A stretch of 64,000 bases of DNA from Cellulomonas telluris (lineage in GTDB: Bacteria > Actinomycetota > Actinomycetes > Actinomycetales > Cellulomonadaceae), in NCBI RefSeq assembly GCF_004886325.1, contig NZ_QXFN01000003.1, positions 434,001 to 498,000 on the forward strand, written 5' to 3'. This document shows positions 50,314 through 58,248 of this stretch, one piece after another. Position numbers and translations under genes: made by a program. Positions within the stretch are counted from its first letter, which is position 1. Each line of letters opens with the position of its first letter. Below the pieces are notes generated by a model. That model was not told the DNA's origin. It was given only the letters and a program-made list of their open reading frames with translations, and searched no databases.

Positions 50314-51255
50314 TCAGAGGTCCGGCTGGGGCCTCCGGGTCCGCAGCCCGCGGCGCACGGCGACGACCGCGGCGGTGACGAGCACCCCGGCGACGAGCCA
50401 CGGCAGCAGCACGCCGAGCACCACGAGCACCGTGCCGCCCACGGCGAGGAACGCGTCCCAGCCGGTGCGCAGCCCGTCGAGGAAGGTGCCGGGCGACGAG
50501 GCGCGCTCCTGTGCGGCGCGCCCCTCGGCCGCCGGGTGCACCGCCACCCGCAGCGTCGACAGGGCGACGCGGTCGGCGAGCTGCTCGCGTTCCGAGCGCA
50601 GACGCTCCAGGCTCTCCTGGCGGTCGGTGAGCGCGCGCTCGGCCGCGATGACGTCGTCGTGCGCCGTGGCGCGTCCGAGGAGGTCGGTCATGCGGTCGAC
50701 CGACAGCTCCGCCGCGGCGAGCCGCGCGTCGAGGTCGCGCGCGGCCACCGTGACGTCCTCGCCGCGCAGGTCGAGCTGCTCGACCGTGCCCACGTCCGCC
50801 AGGTCGTCCATGAAGGCCGTGACGGCGGCAGTGGGCACGCGGACCGTCAGCACCGCCTCGCCGCGGTCGTCGCCCCCGGAGCCGGTCCGCTCGAACCGGT
50901 CGTCCACCCGCCCGCCGTGCCGGTCCACGAGCGCGACGACCTCGCGCGCGGCCGCCCGGGGATCCTCGGCGGAGACGGTGACGTCGCCGGTCTGGGCGAC
51001 GAGGCGGTCGGCGGGCGCCGCGGCCGGCTCCTCCTGCGCGACGTCGGCCGCGCCGCCCGCGTCGCCGCCCATCGCCTCGTCGCGCGACATCCCGGCCCCC
51101 GCCGGCTCGCCGGCCTCGTCGGCGCCGCCGCTGCCGTCCGCGGAGCAGCCGGCGAGGGCGAGGGCGAGGACGGCGGCGGTCAGGGCGACCAGCGCCCGGG
51201 CGCGCGGTCGGCGGCGGGTGGGCGTGCTGGTCATCGCGCTGCGGCGGCTCGTCAT
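50314..51255 (-). CDS. DUF4349-domain lipoprotein
   Basis: The protein is 313 aa from ATG 51255 (ATG 51234 is an alternative). A lipoprotein signal ends in LALAGC near residue 37. An acidic Gly/Ala linker precedes the DUF4349 domain from about 85: RLVAQTGDVTVSAEDPRAAA, RVPTAAVTAFMDDLADVGTV and a coiled-coil stretch (LTDRQESLERLRSEREQLAD). A C-terminal membrane helix (LAVGGTVLVVLGVLLPWLVA) and a basic tail follow. The role of the family is unknown. TACGTT at 51263-51268 on its strand is a -10 seven bases before ATG, so the mRNA may be leaderless. Confidence 0.85.
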   Translation of the reverse strand: MTSRRSAMTSTPTRRRPRARALVALTAAVLALALAGCSADGSGGADEAGEPAGAGMSRDEAMGGDAGGAADVAQEEPAAAPADRLVAQTGDVTVSAEDPRAAAREVVALVDRHGGRVDDRFERTGSGGDDRGEAVLTVRVPTAAVTAFMDDLADVGTVEQLDLRGEDVTVAARDLDARLAAAELSVDRMTDLLGRATAHDDVIAAERALTDRQESLERLRSEREQLADRVALSTLRVAVHPAAEGRAAQERASSPGTFLDGLRTGWDAFLAVGGTVLVVLGVLLPWLVAGVLVTAAVVAVRRGLRTRRPQPDL

Positions 51256-51306
51256 GGCGGCGAACGTAGGGGCGCGGCCCCGCACGGCGTGGGGGAGTTG
51301 TGCGAT

Positions 51307-51398
51307 CGTGACCGGCCCGTCACCCGATCACCGCACGACGGAGACGCGTCCGCGACCTGCGGACCGGCCCGTGACCGCGCCGTGACCGGGACGTGACC
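51307..51398. repeat. Heptamer CGTGACC repeated with 11-base period
   Basis: CGTGACC occurs at 51370-51376, 51381-51387 and 51392-51398, exactly 11 bases apart. A second cluster has CGTGACC at 51307-51313 and CGTCACC at 51318-51324, again 11 bases apart. Read on the minus strand these are GGTCACG tandem units. Direct repeats in phase with the helix are typical of OmpR/PhoB-type response regulator sites. They lie 52 to 143 bases upstream of the DUF4349 start. Confidence 0.5.
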
Positions 51399-51402
51399 GG
51401 CG

Positions 51403-52263
51403 TCAGTCGGCGTAGCCCACGGACGCCCACAGGTGCGTCGCGGCCCACGCCCGCCACCCCGCCCAGGCGAGGCCCGCCGCGGCGACGTCGCGCGCGTGCG
51501 GCACCGCCAGCGCCCGGCGCAGCACCAGGTCGCCGGACGGGAAGGCGTCCCGGTCGCCGAGGGCCCGCAGTGCGACGACGTCCGCCGTCCACGGCCCGAC
51601 GCCGCGCAGCGCGAGCAGCGTGCGTCGCACCTGCGGGACGTCGGCACCGGGGGCCAGCGCGAGCCCGTCGGCGCACGCGACCGCGATCGCGTGCACGGCG
51701 CCGGCGCGGGCGTGCGGCACGCGCAGCACCGCCTGCAGCGTCACGGGGTCCGCCGCCGCGACCGCCTCGGGGCTGGGGTACGCGCGCAGACCGCTCGGGT
51801 GCGGCTGCCCGTAGGCCTCGGCCAGGCGCGCACCCAGCGTGCGCCCCGCGCCCAGCGACACCTGCTGCGTGAGCACGGCCTGCACCGCGGCCTCGAAGCC
51901 GTCCGGGTGCCCGAGCACGCGCAGGTGGGGACGCGCGCGCAGGAGAGGTCCGAGCACCCGGTCGTCGCCGAGCGCCGCGTGCACCGCGTCGAGGTCGTCG
52001 TCGAGGCCGAACCAGCGCCCCAGCAGGCGACGCAGCAAGGCGTCGGTGCCGTCCGCGGGTGCGCCCGGGTCCGCGACCCGCGCCGACGCACCGTCGGCCA
52101 CCAGGGTCACGACGACCGGCACGGGGCCGTCCCCGAGGTCGACCAGCCGCCGCACCGTCCCCGCGGCGACGTCGACCTCCTCGACCCCCGGGACGGCCCG
52201 CGCGGCGATCGAGGACAGCGCGGGTACCGGGTCGAGGCGGGCGGCGACGTGCACGCCCGTCAC
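51403..52263 (-). CDS. DNA-3-methyladenine glycosylase 2 (AlkA-like)
   Basis: The product is 286 aa; GTG 52263 is my start, with an in-frame GTG at 52308 possible. The N-terminal AlkA_N-like domain covers about 1-105. The HhH-GPD domain follows: FEAAVQAVLTQQVSLGAGRT near 123, the helix-hairpin-helix LLALRGVGPWTADVVALRAL at 216-235, and FPSGDLVLRRAL with the catalytic Asp at 245. It excises alkylated bases. No Ada methyltransferase domain is attached, but an Ogt-like methyltransferase is encoded at 59991. Confidence 0.88.
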   Translation of the reverse strand: MTGVHVAARLDPVPALSSIAARAVPGVEEVDVAAGTVRRLVDLGDGPVPVVVTLVADGASARVADPGAPADGTDALLRRLLGRWFGLDDDLDAVHAALGDDRVLGPLLRARPHLRVLGHPDGFEAAVQAVLTQQVSLGAGRTLGARLAEAYGQPHPSGLRAYPSPEAVAAADPVTLQAVLRVPHARAGAVHAIAVACADGLALAPGADVPQVRRTLLALRGVGPWTADVVALRALGDRDAFPSGDLVLRRALAVPHARDVAAAGLAWAGWRAWAATHLWASVGYAD

Positions 52264-52327
52264 GGTACGGGCCGGGCCCGACACCCCGGCCGGAACCGGT
52301 GCGTCCACCGTGCGGAGCGGGCCGTCC

Positions 52328-52504
52328 TCATGCCGGGACGGTGAATGTCCACCATTCGGCCCGCAGGCGCGCGAGCACGTCGAGCAGCGCGCCGGTGTCC
52401 GTCGGGTTCGGGCCGTCGTCGGACGTGAGGACGACCGTGCGGGCGGGGGCGGGGGACGGGACGACCTCGAGGACGTCGCCGCGGGACAGCGGACCGGTGC
52501 TCAC
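52328..52504 (-). CDS. Small hypothetical protein
   Basis: The product is 58 aa from GTG 52504, with GGGGAGG nine bases upstream (an ATG at 52513 would leave no spacing to that site). It reads VSTGPLSRGDVLEVVPSPAP then ARTVVLTSDDGPNPTDTGAL and ends LDVLARLRAEWWTFTVPA. It has no membrane helix or known motif. The composition and ribosome binding site suggest a real small gene, downstream of an otherwise empty 330-base gap. I cannot assign a role. Confidence 0.5.
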   Translation of the reverse strand: MSTGPLSRGDVLEVVPSPAPARTVVLTSDDGPNPTDTGALLDVLARLRAEWWTFTVPA

Positions 52505-52701
52505 GGCGCCCATCCTCCCCGTTCTCCGCCGCGCCCGAGGCGACCGGACCGTCAAGGGCGGGTACGTCGCGGGTCGAGAGCAGGTCGCTCGTTCGAGATG
52601 CGCGGGTGAAGAGTCGGTGCCATCCTGCTGGAAGCCGATCGGGGTACAGCCGACCGGCCGCCCGCGGGTCACGACCTTCACGTCCGTCCGCACACGAAGA
52701 G

Positions 52702-52721
52702 GGCCCGGCGAGAGCCGGGCC
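52702..52721. terminator. Perfect short hairpin
   Basis: GGCCCGGC (52702-52709) and GCCGGGCC (52714-52721) form an 8-base stem with a GAGA loop. On the minus strand it is followed by CTCTTCGT, on the plus strand by GCCCGTCAG. No gene on either strand obviously needs it. Confidence 0.5.
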
Positions 52722-52779
52722 GCCCGTCAGGGTCAAGGGGTCCGCCACGCCTCGTGCCGGCGAGACGGCTCCTGCACCG

Positions 52780-52809
52780 GGTCCCGCCCCCAGCGCCGGG
52801 GGCGGGACC
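52780..52809 (+). terminator. Hairpin followed by a pyrimidine run
   Basis: GGTCCCGCCCCC (52780-52791) and GGGGGCGGGACC (52798-52809) form a 12-base stem with a 6-base loop. GGGTCGTTCTTCC follows on the plus strand, a weak T-rich tail. It lies immediately upstream of the MscS promoter and might insulate that gene from upstream transcription. Confidence 0.5.
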
Positions 52810-52822
52810 GGGTCGTTCTTCC

Positions 52823-52828
52823 TAACCT
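52823..52828 (+). promoter_or_regulatory. -10 element of the MscS gene
   Basis: TAACCT fits a -10 hexamer and lies six bases before the GTG start at 52835. There is no ribosome binding site between them, so a leaderless transcript is likely. No clear -35 is seen. Confidence 0.45.
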
Positions 52829-52834
52829 GGACGT

Positions 52835-54556
52835 GTGCCCGGTCTGCTCCACGCCCCTGCGCCTCCTCCCGCCCCGCTCCGTGCCGCCGCGACCCCGAGC
52901 CCGTCGCCCGAGGTCGTCGAGGTCGTCCGTGACGTCGGCTCCGCGGTCGTGCCGCTGCTCGCCGTCGCCGGCGGCGTCGTCGTCGGCTACCTGCTCGCCA
53001 CGGCGGTGGGCGCGCTCGTGCGCCGCCTGGCGCCGCGCAGCGCGCTGGCCGCGGACCTCTCGCGGCGCTCGCGGCGCCCGCTGCGCGTCACGCTGCTCGT
53101 CGTCTCGGTCTGGGTCGCGCTGCGCCTGAGCACCGACCCGTCCGACACGTGGCGGCCCGGTGTCGAGCACGCGCTGCTCGTCGCCACGATCGTCGCCGTC
53201 ACGTGGCTCGTGGGGTCGCTCGCGTTCGTCTTCGAGGACCTCGCCCTCCAGCGCTACCGCGTCGACGTCAAGGACAACCGGCACGCGCGCCGCGTGCGCA
53301 CGCAGGTGCAGGTGCTGCGCCGCATCACCGTCGCGGTGCTCGTCGTCATCGGCGCGGCGGCCGTGCTGTTGACGTTCCCCGGCGCGCGGGCCGTGGGCGC
53401 GAGCGTGTTCGCGTCGGCGGGCCTGCTGTCGATCGTCGCGGGCCTGGCCGCGCAGAGCTCCCTCGCGAACGTCTTCGCCGGCCTGCAGCTCGCGTTCACC
53501 GACGCCATCCGGGTCGACGACGTGGTCGTCGTCGCGGACGAGTGGGGCCGCATCGAGGAGATCACGCTCACCTACGTCGTCGTGCACGTGTGGGACGACC
53601 GCCGGCTCATCCTGCCGTCGACGTACTTCACGACGACCCCGTTCGAGAACTGGACCCGCCGCGCCGCGGAGCTGCTCGGCACCGTCGAGCTCGACGTCGA
53701 CTGGGAGGTGCCGGTCGAGGCGATGCGCGCCGAGCTCACGCGGCTGCTGTCCGTCACGGACCTGTGGGACGGGCGCGTCGGCATCCTCCAGGTCACCGAC
53801 GCCGTCGGCGGCGTCGTGCGCGTGCGCGCGCTCGCGAGCGCCGTCGACGCGCCCACCCTGTTCGACCTGCGCTGCTACGTGCGCGAGGGCCTCGTCGCCT
53901 GGCTGCAGCGCGAGGCGCCGCAGGGCCTGCCGCGCACCCGCTGGGAGGGCGGGGACGCGCCCGTCCGTCCCTCGGGGGTGCCGACCCCGCCGGGGACGCA
54001 GGCGCCGACGCCCGCGGGCGGCCGGCCCGGGCACGACGGCCCCGAGCCGCCTCCGGCCCCCTCGGCCCGGCCCGTCGAGGGCCGCGTCCGCACACCGTCC
54101 CGGCCGGGGCAGGGGTCGACGGTCGTCCTGCCGATCCCCGGCGAGTGGGCGTCGGACGACACCCAGCGGCTCGCGCCGGCGGGCCAGGACGCGCGGCTGT
54201 TCACCGGCAGCATCGACGCCGTCGCGCGGTCCCAGGCGTTCTCGGGGCCCGGCCAGGAGGCCATCGAGGAGCGGGAGCAGGCCGCGAGCGGCGGCGTGCC
54301 GCAGATCGAGGAGCCCGCCCACGGCGACCGGCCCCGCCCGTCCGTGGAGGCGGACGCCCCCGGCGACGGCCTCGGGGACGCGCCGGGCGGCCCGCCGGTC
54401 CACGAGGGGCGCGGCGGACCCGTGCCCGGCGGCGGGCACGAGCCCGAGGCGCGCACCCGGCCGCAGCCCCGCGTCGAGGCGGCGGGGGAGCGGCCCGCCC
54501 CGCCGACGCGCCGGTCCACGCGCACGCGCGGCGAGAGTGACCCCGGGGGCGAGTGA
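52835..54556 (+). CDS. Mechanosensitive ion channel, MscS family, with long disordered tail
   Basis: The product is 573 aa from GTG 52835. Four membrane helices lie within about residues 30-220. The pore helix and beta domain have the MscS look: ASAGLLSIVAGLAAQSSLAN then VFAGLQLAFTDAIRVDDVVV, EEITLTYVVVHVWDDRRLIL and PSTYFTTTPFENWTR. These channels open on membrane stretch and protect against hypo-osmotic shock. After about residue 370 the last 200 residues are Pro/Gly/Ala/Glu-rich and probably disordered in the cytoplasm, which is longer than in typical MscS proteins. Confidence 0.9.
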   Translation: MPGLLHAPAPPPAPLRAAATPSPSPEVVEVVRDVGSAVVPLLAVAGGVVVGYLLATAVGALVRRLAPRSALAADLSRRSRRPLRVTLLVVSVWVALRLSTDPSDTWRPGVEHALLVATIVAVTWLVGSLAFVFEDLALQRYRVDVKDNRHARRVRTQVQVLRRITVAVLVVIGAAAVLLTFPGARAVGASVFASAGLLSIVAGLAAQSSLANVFAGLQLAFTDAIRVDDVVVVADEWGRIEEITLTYVVVHVWDDRRLILPSTYFTTTPFENWTRRAAELLGTVELDVDWEVPVEAMRAELTRLLSVTDLWDGRVGILQVTDAVGGVVRVRALASAVDAPTLFDLRCYVREGLVAWLQREAPQGLPRTRWEGGDAPVRPSGVPTPPGTQAPTPAGGRPGHDGPEPPPAPSARPVEGRVRTPSRPGQGSTVVLPIPGEWASDDTQRLAPAGQDARLFTGSIDAVARSQAFSGPGQEAIEEREQAASGGVPQIEEPAHGDRPRPSVEADAPGDGLGDAPGGPPVHEGRGGPVPGGGHEPEARTRPQPRVEAAGERPAPPTRRSTRTRGESDPGGE

Positions 54557-54596
54557 CGCAACGACGACCGACGTCCTGCGCCGCCGCCCGCCGCCG

Positions 54597-55244
54597 TCAG
54601 GAGGCCGCGACCTGCGCGGGCGTCGTGCCGGTGAGCCGCGCGACGACCGCGACCGCCTGGTCCCAGTACCGCGCGTAGTGCTGCGGGTCGGCGTTGCGCT
54701 GCACGGCGTGCGCCACCAGCGTCGGCGCGACGGCCTCGCGGCCGTCCACGCGCGCCAGTGCGCGGAAGAAGCTCGTCGCGCTCGCGGTCGGGTCCATCCG
54801 CTCGGCGTACGTGCCCCACGCCCCGTTGTCGCGCTGCTGGAACAGCCCGCGGCTGTCGGGCCCGGCGTGGTCGCCGCGGTCGAGCACGCGCAGCGACGAC
54901 TCGCCCATCGCGGTCATCACCCCGATCGCCTGGTCCCGCAGGGACAGCCCCGCCGCGGCGCCGGCGGCCACCACGGCGCGGGCGTTGGCGGTCTGCTCGG
55001 CGCTCAGCCCCGGTACGGCTGTCACGGCCGCGGCGGCGGCCGGCGTCGCGGCGGGCGTCGCGGTCTGCTGCGCGACCTGCGTCGCGAGCGCCGCGGCGAA
55101 CGCGTCGCCGCTCCCGCCGCGCACGGGCTGCCCGCCGGCCGGAGCGGGCTGCCCGGCGGCCGGAGCGAGCGCACGCGGGGTCAGCGAGGCGAGCGTCTGC
55201 TGGATCGCGCCCACGCGCGCGCCGATCGTCGCGATGCCGTCCAC
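54597..55244 (-). CDS. Lysozyme-like (transglycosylase-type) peptidoglycan hydrolase candidate
   Basis: The protein is 215 aa from GTG 55244. The N-terminus (DGIATIGARVGAIQQTLASL) looks like the start of actinobacterial flagellar-cluster murein hydrolases. An Ala/Pro/Gln-rich linker of about 60 residues follows. The C-terminal domain has GLSLRDQAIGVMTAMGESSL with the putative catalytic Glu, then DSRGLFQQRDNGAWGTYAER and MDPTASATSFFRAL. This pattern occurs in lytic transglycosylase-like domains of phage-tail and actinobacterial cell-wall proteins. There is no signal peptide, so export would need another route such as the flagellar one. No flagellar genes are in the window. Confidence 0.65.
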   Translation of the reverse strand: MDGIATIGARVGAIQQTLASLTPRALAPAAGQPAPAGGQPVRGGSGDAFAAALATQVAQQTATPAATPAAAAAVTAVPGLSAEQTANARAVVAAGAAAGLSLRDQAIGVMTAMGESSLRVLDRGDHAGPDSRGLFQQRDNGAWGTYAERMDPTASATSFFRALARVDGREAVAPTLVAHAVQRNADPQHYARYWDQAVAVVARLTGTTPAQVAAS

Positions 55245-55330
55245 AGGTCCTCCCGTCCGACGTCCCATCGGCCGCCGACCGGCGGGCATGAGGCGAGCCG
55301 GCAGGGCCGGGGCCGGGGTAGGGGTCGGCC

Positions 55331-56314
55331 TCAGCCCACCGCGCGCTCGAGCCGGTGCACGAGCCCGCGCACGGCGTCGCGCAGCTCCTGCGGCCCCACG
55401 ACCTCGAACGGCACGCCGTACATCCCGAGCATCGAGGCCAGCGCGTCCCACGACCACGACCCCGTGACCAGCCGGGACCGGTCGTGCCCGACGGGCTCCA
55501 CCAGCGCGTCGCGACCGGCCCACCGGGCCACCTCCGCGGCGGGCAGGTCGAGGAGCGCCTCACCGCGGCACGGCCACGCGGGGCGCGCACCGAGCCGGTC
55601 GGCCACGAACGTCGAGACGTCGCCGCCCGGGACGGGGCGCGGCCCGACGCGCGGCCCCGTGGGGCTGCGCGGGGTCATCCGGTCGACCCGGAAGGTGCGC
55701 CAGTCCGACCGCTCGAGGTCGTACGCGACGAGGTACCAGCGCCCGCCCCACGTCACGAGGTGGTGGGGCTCGACGCGGCGCGGAGGGCGGAAGGCGCCGT
55801 CGCCGCTGCCCAGGACCGGTCCGCTGCCGCCGTCGTAGTCGAACCGCAGGACCTCGCGCGCCCGCACGGCCGCACCCACGGCGAGGAGCACGTCGGACGG
55901 GACGGCGGGCCGCTCGCGGCGCTCGTCGCGCGGGACGACCGTGACGGCGAGGGCGTCGGCGGCGGTGCGCAGCCGCGCCGGCATCACCTGCCGCAGCGTC
56001 GCGAGCGCGCGCACCGCCGCCTCGTCCACGCCGTCCACGCCCGTCGAGGCGGTCTGCAGCGCGAGCGTCAGCGCGAGCACCTGCTCGTCGTCCAGCAGCA
56101 GCGGCGGCATGTGGCTGCCCGCCTCGAGGCGGTAGCCGCCGTCGGGGCCCTTCGTCGCGTGCACCGGGTACCCGAGCTCGCGCAGGCGGTCGACGTCGCG
56201 GCGGACGGTGCGCGGGCTCACCCCCAGGCGCCCGGCGAGGACCTCCCCGGGCCAGTCGCGGCGGGACTGCAGCAGCGACAGCAGCGACAGCAGGCGGGCG
56301 GACGGTCCGGACAT
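55331..56314 (-). CDS. HTH-WYL (YafY-type) transcriptional regulator
   Basis: The product is 327 aa from ATG 56314. The N-terminal HTH_11 domain has RLLSLLSLLQSRRDWPGEVL and AGRLGVSPRTVRRDVDRLRE. A middle helical linker follows. The WYL domain shows VEPHHLVTWGGRWYLVAYDL near 210, then ERSDWRTFRVDRMTP, and a WCX-type C-terminus (MLGMYGVPFEVVGPQELRDA). WYL regulators sense ligands or nucleic acids in stress and defence settings. No defence genes surround it. The divergent 126-base gap has no obvious operator. Confidence 0.88.
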   Translation of the reverse strand: MSGPSARLLSLLSLLQSRRDWPGEVLAGRLGVSPRTVRRDVDRLRELGYPVHATKGPDGGYRLEAGSHMPPLLLDDEQVLALTLALQTASTGVDGVDEAAVRALATLRQVMPARLRTAADALAVTVVPRDERRERPAVPSDVLLAVGAAVRAREVLRFDYDGGSGPVLGSGDGAFRPPRRVEPHHLVTWGGRWYLVAYDLERSDWRTFRVDRMTPRSPTGPRVGPRPVPGGDVSTFVADRLGARPAWPCRGEALLDLPAAEVARWAGRDALVEPVGHDRSRLVTGSWSWDALASMLGMYGVPFEVVGPQELRDAVRGLVHRLERAVG

Positions 56315-56440
56315 GGCACCAGCGTGGCACCGGTGGCGGACAGGACGTGGCCGCTTCTGCGTCGCCGAGCGGTTGCGGGGCGCGGCGAGGAGGGCGTCGC
56401 GGTCGGGCGCAGTCACGCCGAGGGGTCCGGCTCTTCCCGC

Positions 56441-57055
56441 TCAGTCGTCCAGCCAGGGCGACCACCGGCGCCGCAGCCCCCGGTCCAGCGCGGCCACGAC
56501 CGCCGCCGCCGCGAGCCACGGCACCCACCGCCCGGAGGGCTCCCACAGCGCGGGTGCGTCCCACGACGCCCCGACCATCCCCAGGCCGCGCTCGACCAGC
56601 CCGAGCAGGGCCGGCAGCTGGGCGACCGCGCCGACGGCGAGCACGCCCCACGCGGCCGCGGCCACCAGACGGCTCGCCGCGGGGTGCTCGCGGTCCATCC
56701 GGTCGCGCCACGCCTCGGCGGTCCCGGGCAGCGGCTCGAGGTCGCGTGCGCCGTCCGGGGTGACGAGTCGCACCCGCCGCATGCCCCAGGTGCTGAGGGC
56801 GGCCTCGACCCGGGCGCCGTCGCCGACCGCGAACCGGGCGGGGGAACGGCGCTCGTCCACGAGCGTGCCGTCGCGGTACAGGCGCACGCGCTCGTCGGGG
56901 TCGAGGTAGTCCACGTCCACGACCCACTCGGCACCGGCGTGGCGGACCCCGAACGCGCCGCGCCACAGCACGGCCCACCCCCGGACGGGGCGGAAGACCC
57001 GGTGGCGGTCGGCGGGGCCGGGGTCCGGGGCGGGGTCGTCGCGGTGCTCGTCCAT
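56441..57055 (-). CDS. Hypothetical membrane protein
   Basis: The product is 204 aa from ATG 57055. A soluble N-terminal part of about 125 residues (VRGWAVLWRGAFGVRHAGAE, WVVDVDYLDPDERVRLYRDG) looks mainly beta and is followed by two membrane helices (LVAAAAWGVLAVGAVAQLPA and WVPWLAAAAVVAALD). The C-terminus is basic. I do not recognise the family. It is divergent from the DrrAB-like exporter genes, which may share its regulatory region. Confidence 0.65.
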   Translation of the reverse strand: MDEHRDDPAPDPGPADRHRVFRPVRGWAVLWRGAFGVRHAGAEWVVDVDYLDPDERVRLYRDGTLVDERRSPARFAVGDGARVEAALSTWGMRRVRLVTPDGARDLEPLPGTAEAWRDRMDREHPAASRLVAAAAWGVLAVGAVAQLPALLGLVERGLGMVGASWDAPALWEPSGRWVPWLAAAAVVAALDRGLRRRWSPWLDD

Positions 57056-57176
57056 GGTGCGTCCAGCCCACCCCGGCGGCGCCCCGCCCGTCGTCCCGCG
57101 GACGGCCGAGACGCGGCGACGACCTCCTCCGAAGGACGGAGCGGACGGGTCAGGGTGCCGGACAGGATCTGACCGC

Positions 57177-57188
57177 TTCCCGCGGGAA
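57177..57188. promoter_or_regulatory. Perfect palindrome upstream of the ABC exporter
   Basis: TTCCCGCGGGAA is a 12-base perfect palindrome, 43 bases before the ATG of the ATP-binding subunit and 121 bases before the divergent membrane protein. It is a plausible site for a dimeric repressor; no TetR/PadR gene is adjacent. Confidence 0.35.
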
Positions 57189-57231
57189 CGTGAGCACGTC
57201 CCACCGCCGAACCGCCCCGCAGGGAGACCCG

Positions 57232-58248
57232 ATGATCCGCACCCGAGGGCTGACGAAGGACTTCGTCGTCAGCCGCACCGAGACCGTGCACGCCGTGCGC
57301 GGCGTCGACCTCGACGTCGCCCCCGGCGAGCTCGTGGCCGTGCTCGGCCCGAACGGCGCCGGCAAGTCCACCACCATGCGCATGCTCACCACGCTGCTGC
57401 GCCCGACGGCCGGCACCGCGACCGTCGCGGGGGCCGACGTGACCACCGCCCCGGCGACCGTCCGGCGGCGGATCGGCTACGTCGGGCAGGGCAACGGCGC
57501 CGGGCACGCGCAGCGCGTCGGGGACGAGCTCGTCGTGCAGGGCCGCGTGTACGGCCTCGACCGGGCGAGGGCTCGCCGCCGCGCCGGGGAGCTGCTCGAC
57601 GCGCTCGAGCTCGAGGACCTCGCGCGGCGGAAGGTCACCGACCTCTCCGGCGGGCAGCGCCGACGCCTCGACGTCGCGCTCGGCCTCGTGCACGCCCCGC
57701 GCCTGCTGTTCCTCGACGAGCCGAGCACGGGCCTCGACCCGCACACGCGGGCCAACCTGTGGCAGCACGTGCTGCGGCTGCGGCGCGAGCACGACATGAC
57801 GATCGTGCTGACGACGCACTACCTCGACGAGGCCGACACGATGGCCGAGCGGGTCGTCGTGGTCGACCACGGCCGGGTCATCGCCGACGACACGGCCGAC
57901 GGACTCAAGCGCGACCTGGCGGGCGACCGTGTCGAGCTCACCGCCGCCGGCCCGGACGACGCCGCGCGGCTGGCCGTCCTGGTCGAGCGGCTGCCCGGTG
58001 CGCGGGAGGTCGTGGTGACCGGTGCGCACGTGTCGGGGCGGGTCGCTGACGGGCCGGCCTCCGTGCCCGCCGTGGTGCGCGCCGCCGACGCGGCCGGCGT
58101 CGGCGTCGTGGCGGCGCAGGCCGTCCGCCCGACGCTCGACGACGTCTTCCTCGCCCTCACCGGGCGCAGCCTGCGCGACGGCGGCCCTGCCGTCGCGGAC
58201 CCCGACGAGCAGCAGGCGGCCACGGCCGCCGGGAAGGACGCGGCATGA
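57232..58248 (+). CDS. ABC transporter ATP-binding protein, daunorubicin-resistance (DrrA) type
   Basis: The 338-aa product starts at ATG 57232 with AGGGAGA upstream. It has Walker A GPNGAGKST (39-47), the signature LSGGQRRRLDVALGLVHAPR, Walker B LLFLDEPSTGLDPHTR and the H-loop VLTTHYLDEADTMAERV. The C-terminal extension (PTLDDVFLALTGRSLRD) is the DUF4162-like tail of the DrrA/NodI group. It powers the permease encoded next, whose ATG overlaps this stop (ATGA). The substrate is probably a hydrophobic drug or lipid. Confidence 0.92.
   Translation: MIRTRGLTKDFVVSRTETVHAVRGVDLDVAPGELVAVLGPNGAGKSTTMRMLTTLLRPTAGTATVAGADVTTAPATVRRRIGYVGQGNGAGHAQRVGDELVVQGRVYGLDRARARRRAGELLDALELEDLARRKVTDLSGGQRRRLDVALGLVHAPRLLFLDEPSTGLDPHTRANLWQHVLRLRREHDMTIVLTTHYLDEADTMAERVVVVDHGRVIADDTADGLKRDLAGDRVELTAAGPDDAARLAVLVERLPGAREVVVTGAHVSGRVADGPASVPAVVRAADAAGVGVVAAQAVRPTLDDVFLALTGRSLRDGGPAVADPDEQQAATAAGKDAA

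Larger units (their letters stand above)
52505..52834. other. 330-base gap without a gene
   Basis: I see no convincing coding region, tRNA or known riboswitch here. It holds the ribosome binding site of the small minus-strand gene, two hairpins (52702-52721 and 52780-52809) and the -10 element of the MscS gene. A CTCGTTCGAG stretch near 52588 resembles a T-arm but lacks the rest of a tRNA. The hairpins would fit the end of an unidentified small RNA. Confidence 0.4.

Noticed and set aside
52575-52660. Possible tRNA suggested by CTCGTTCGAG
   Set aside because: No acceptor stem, D-arm or anticodon arm can be folded around it and the T-loop lacks its standard flanks.
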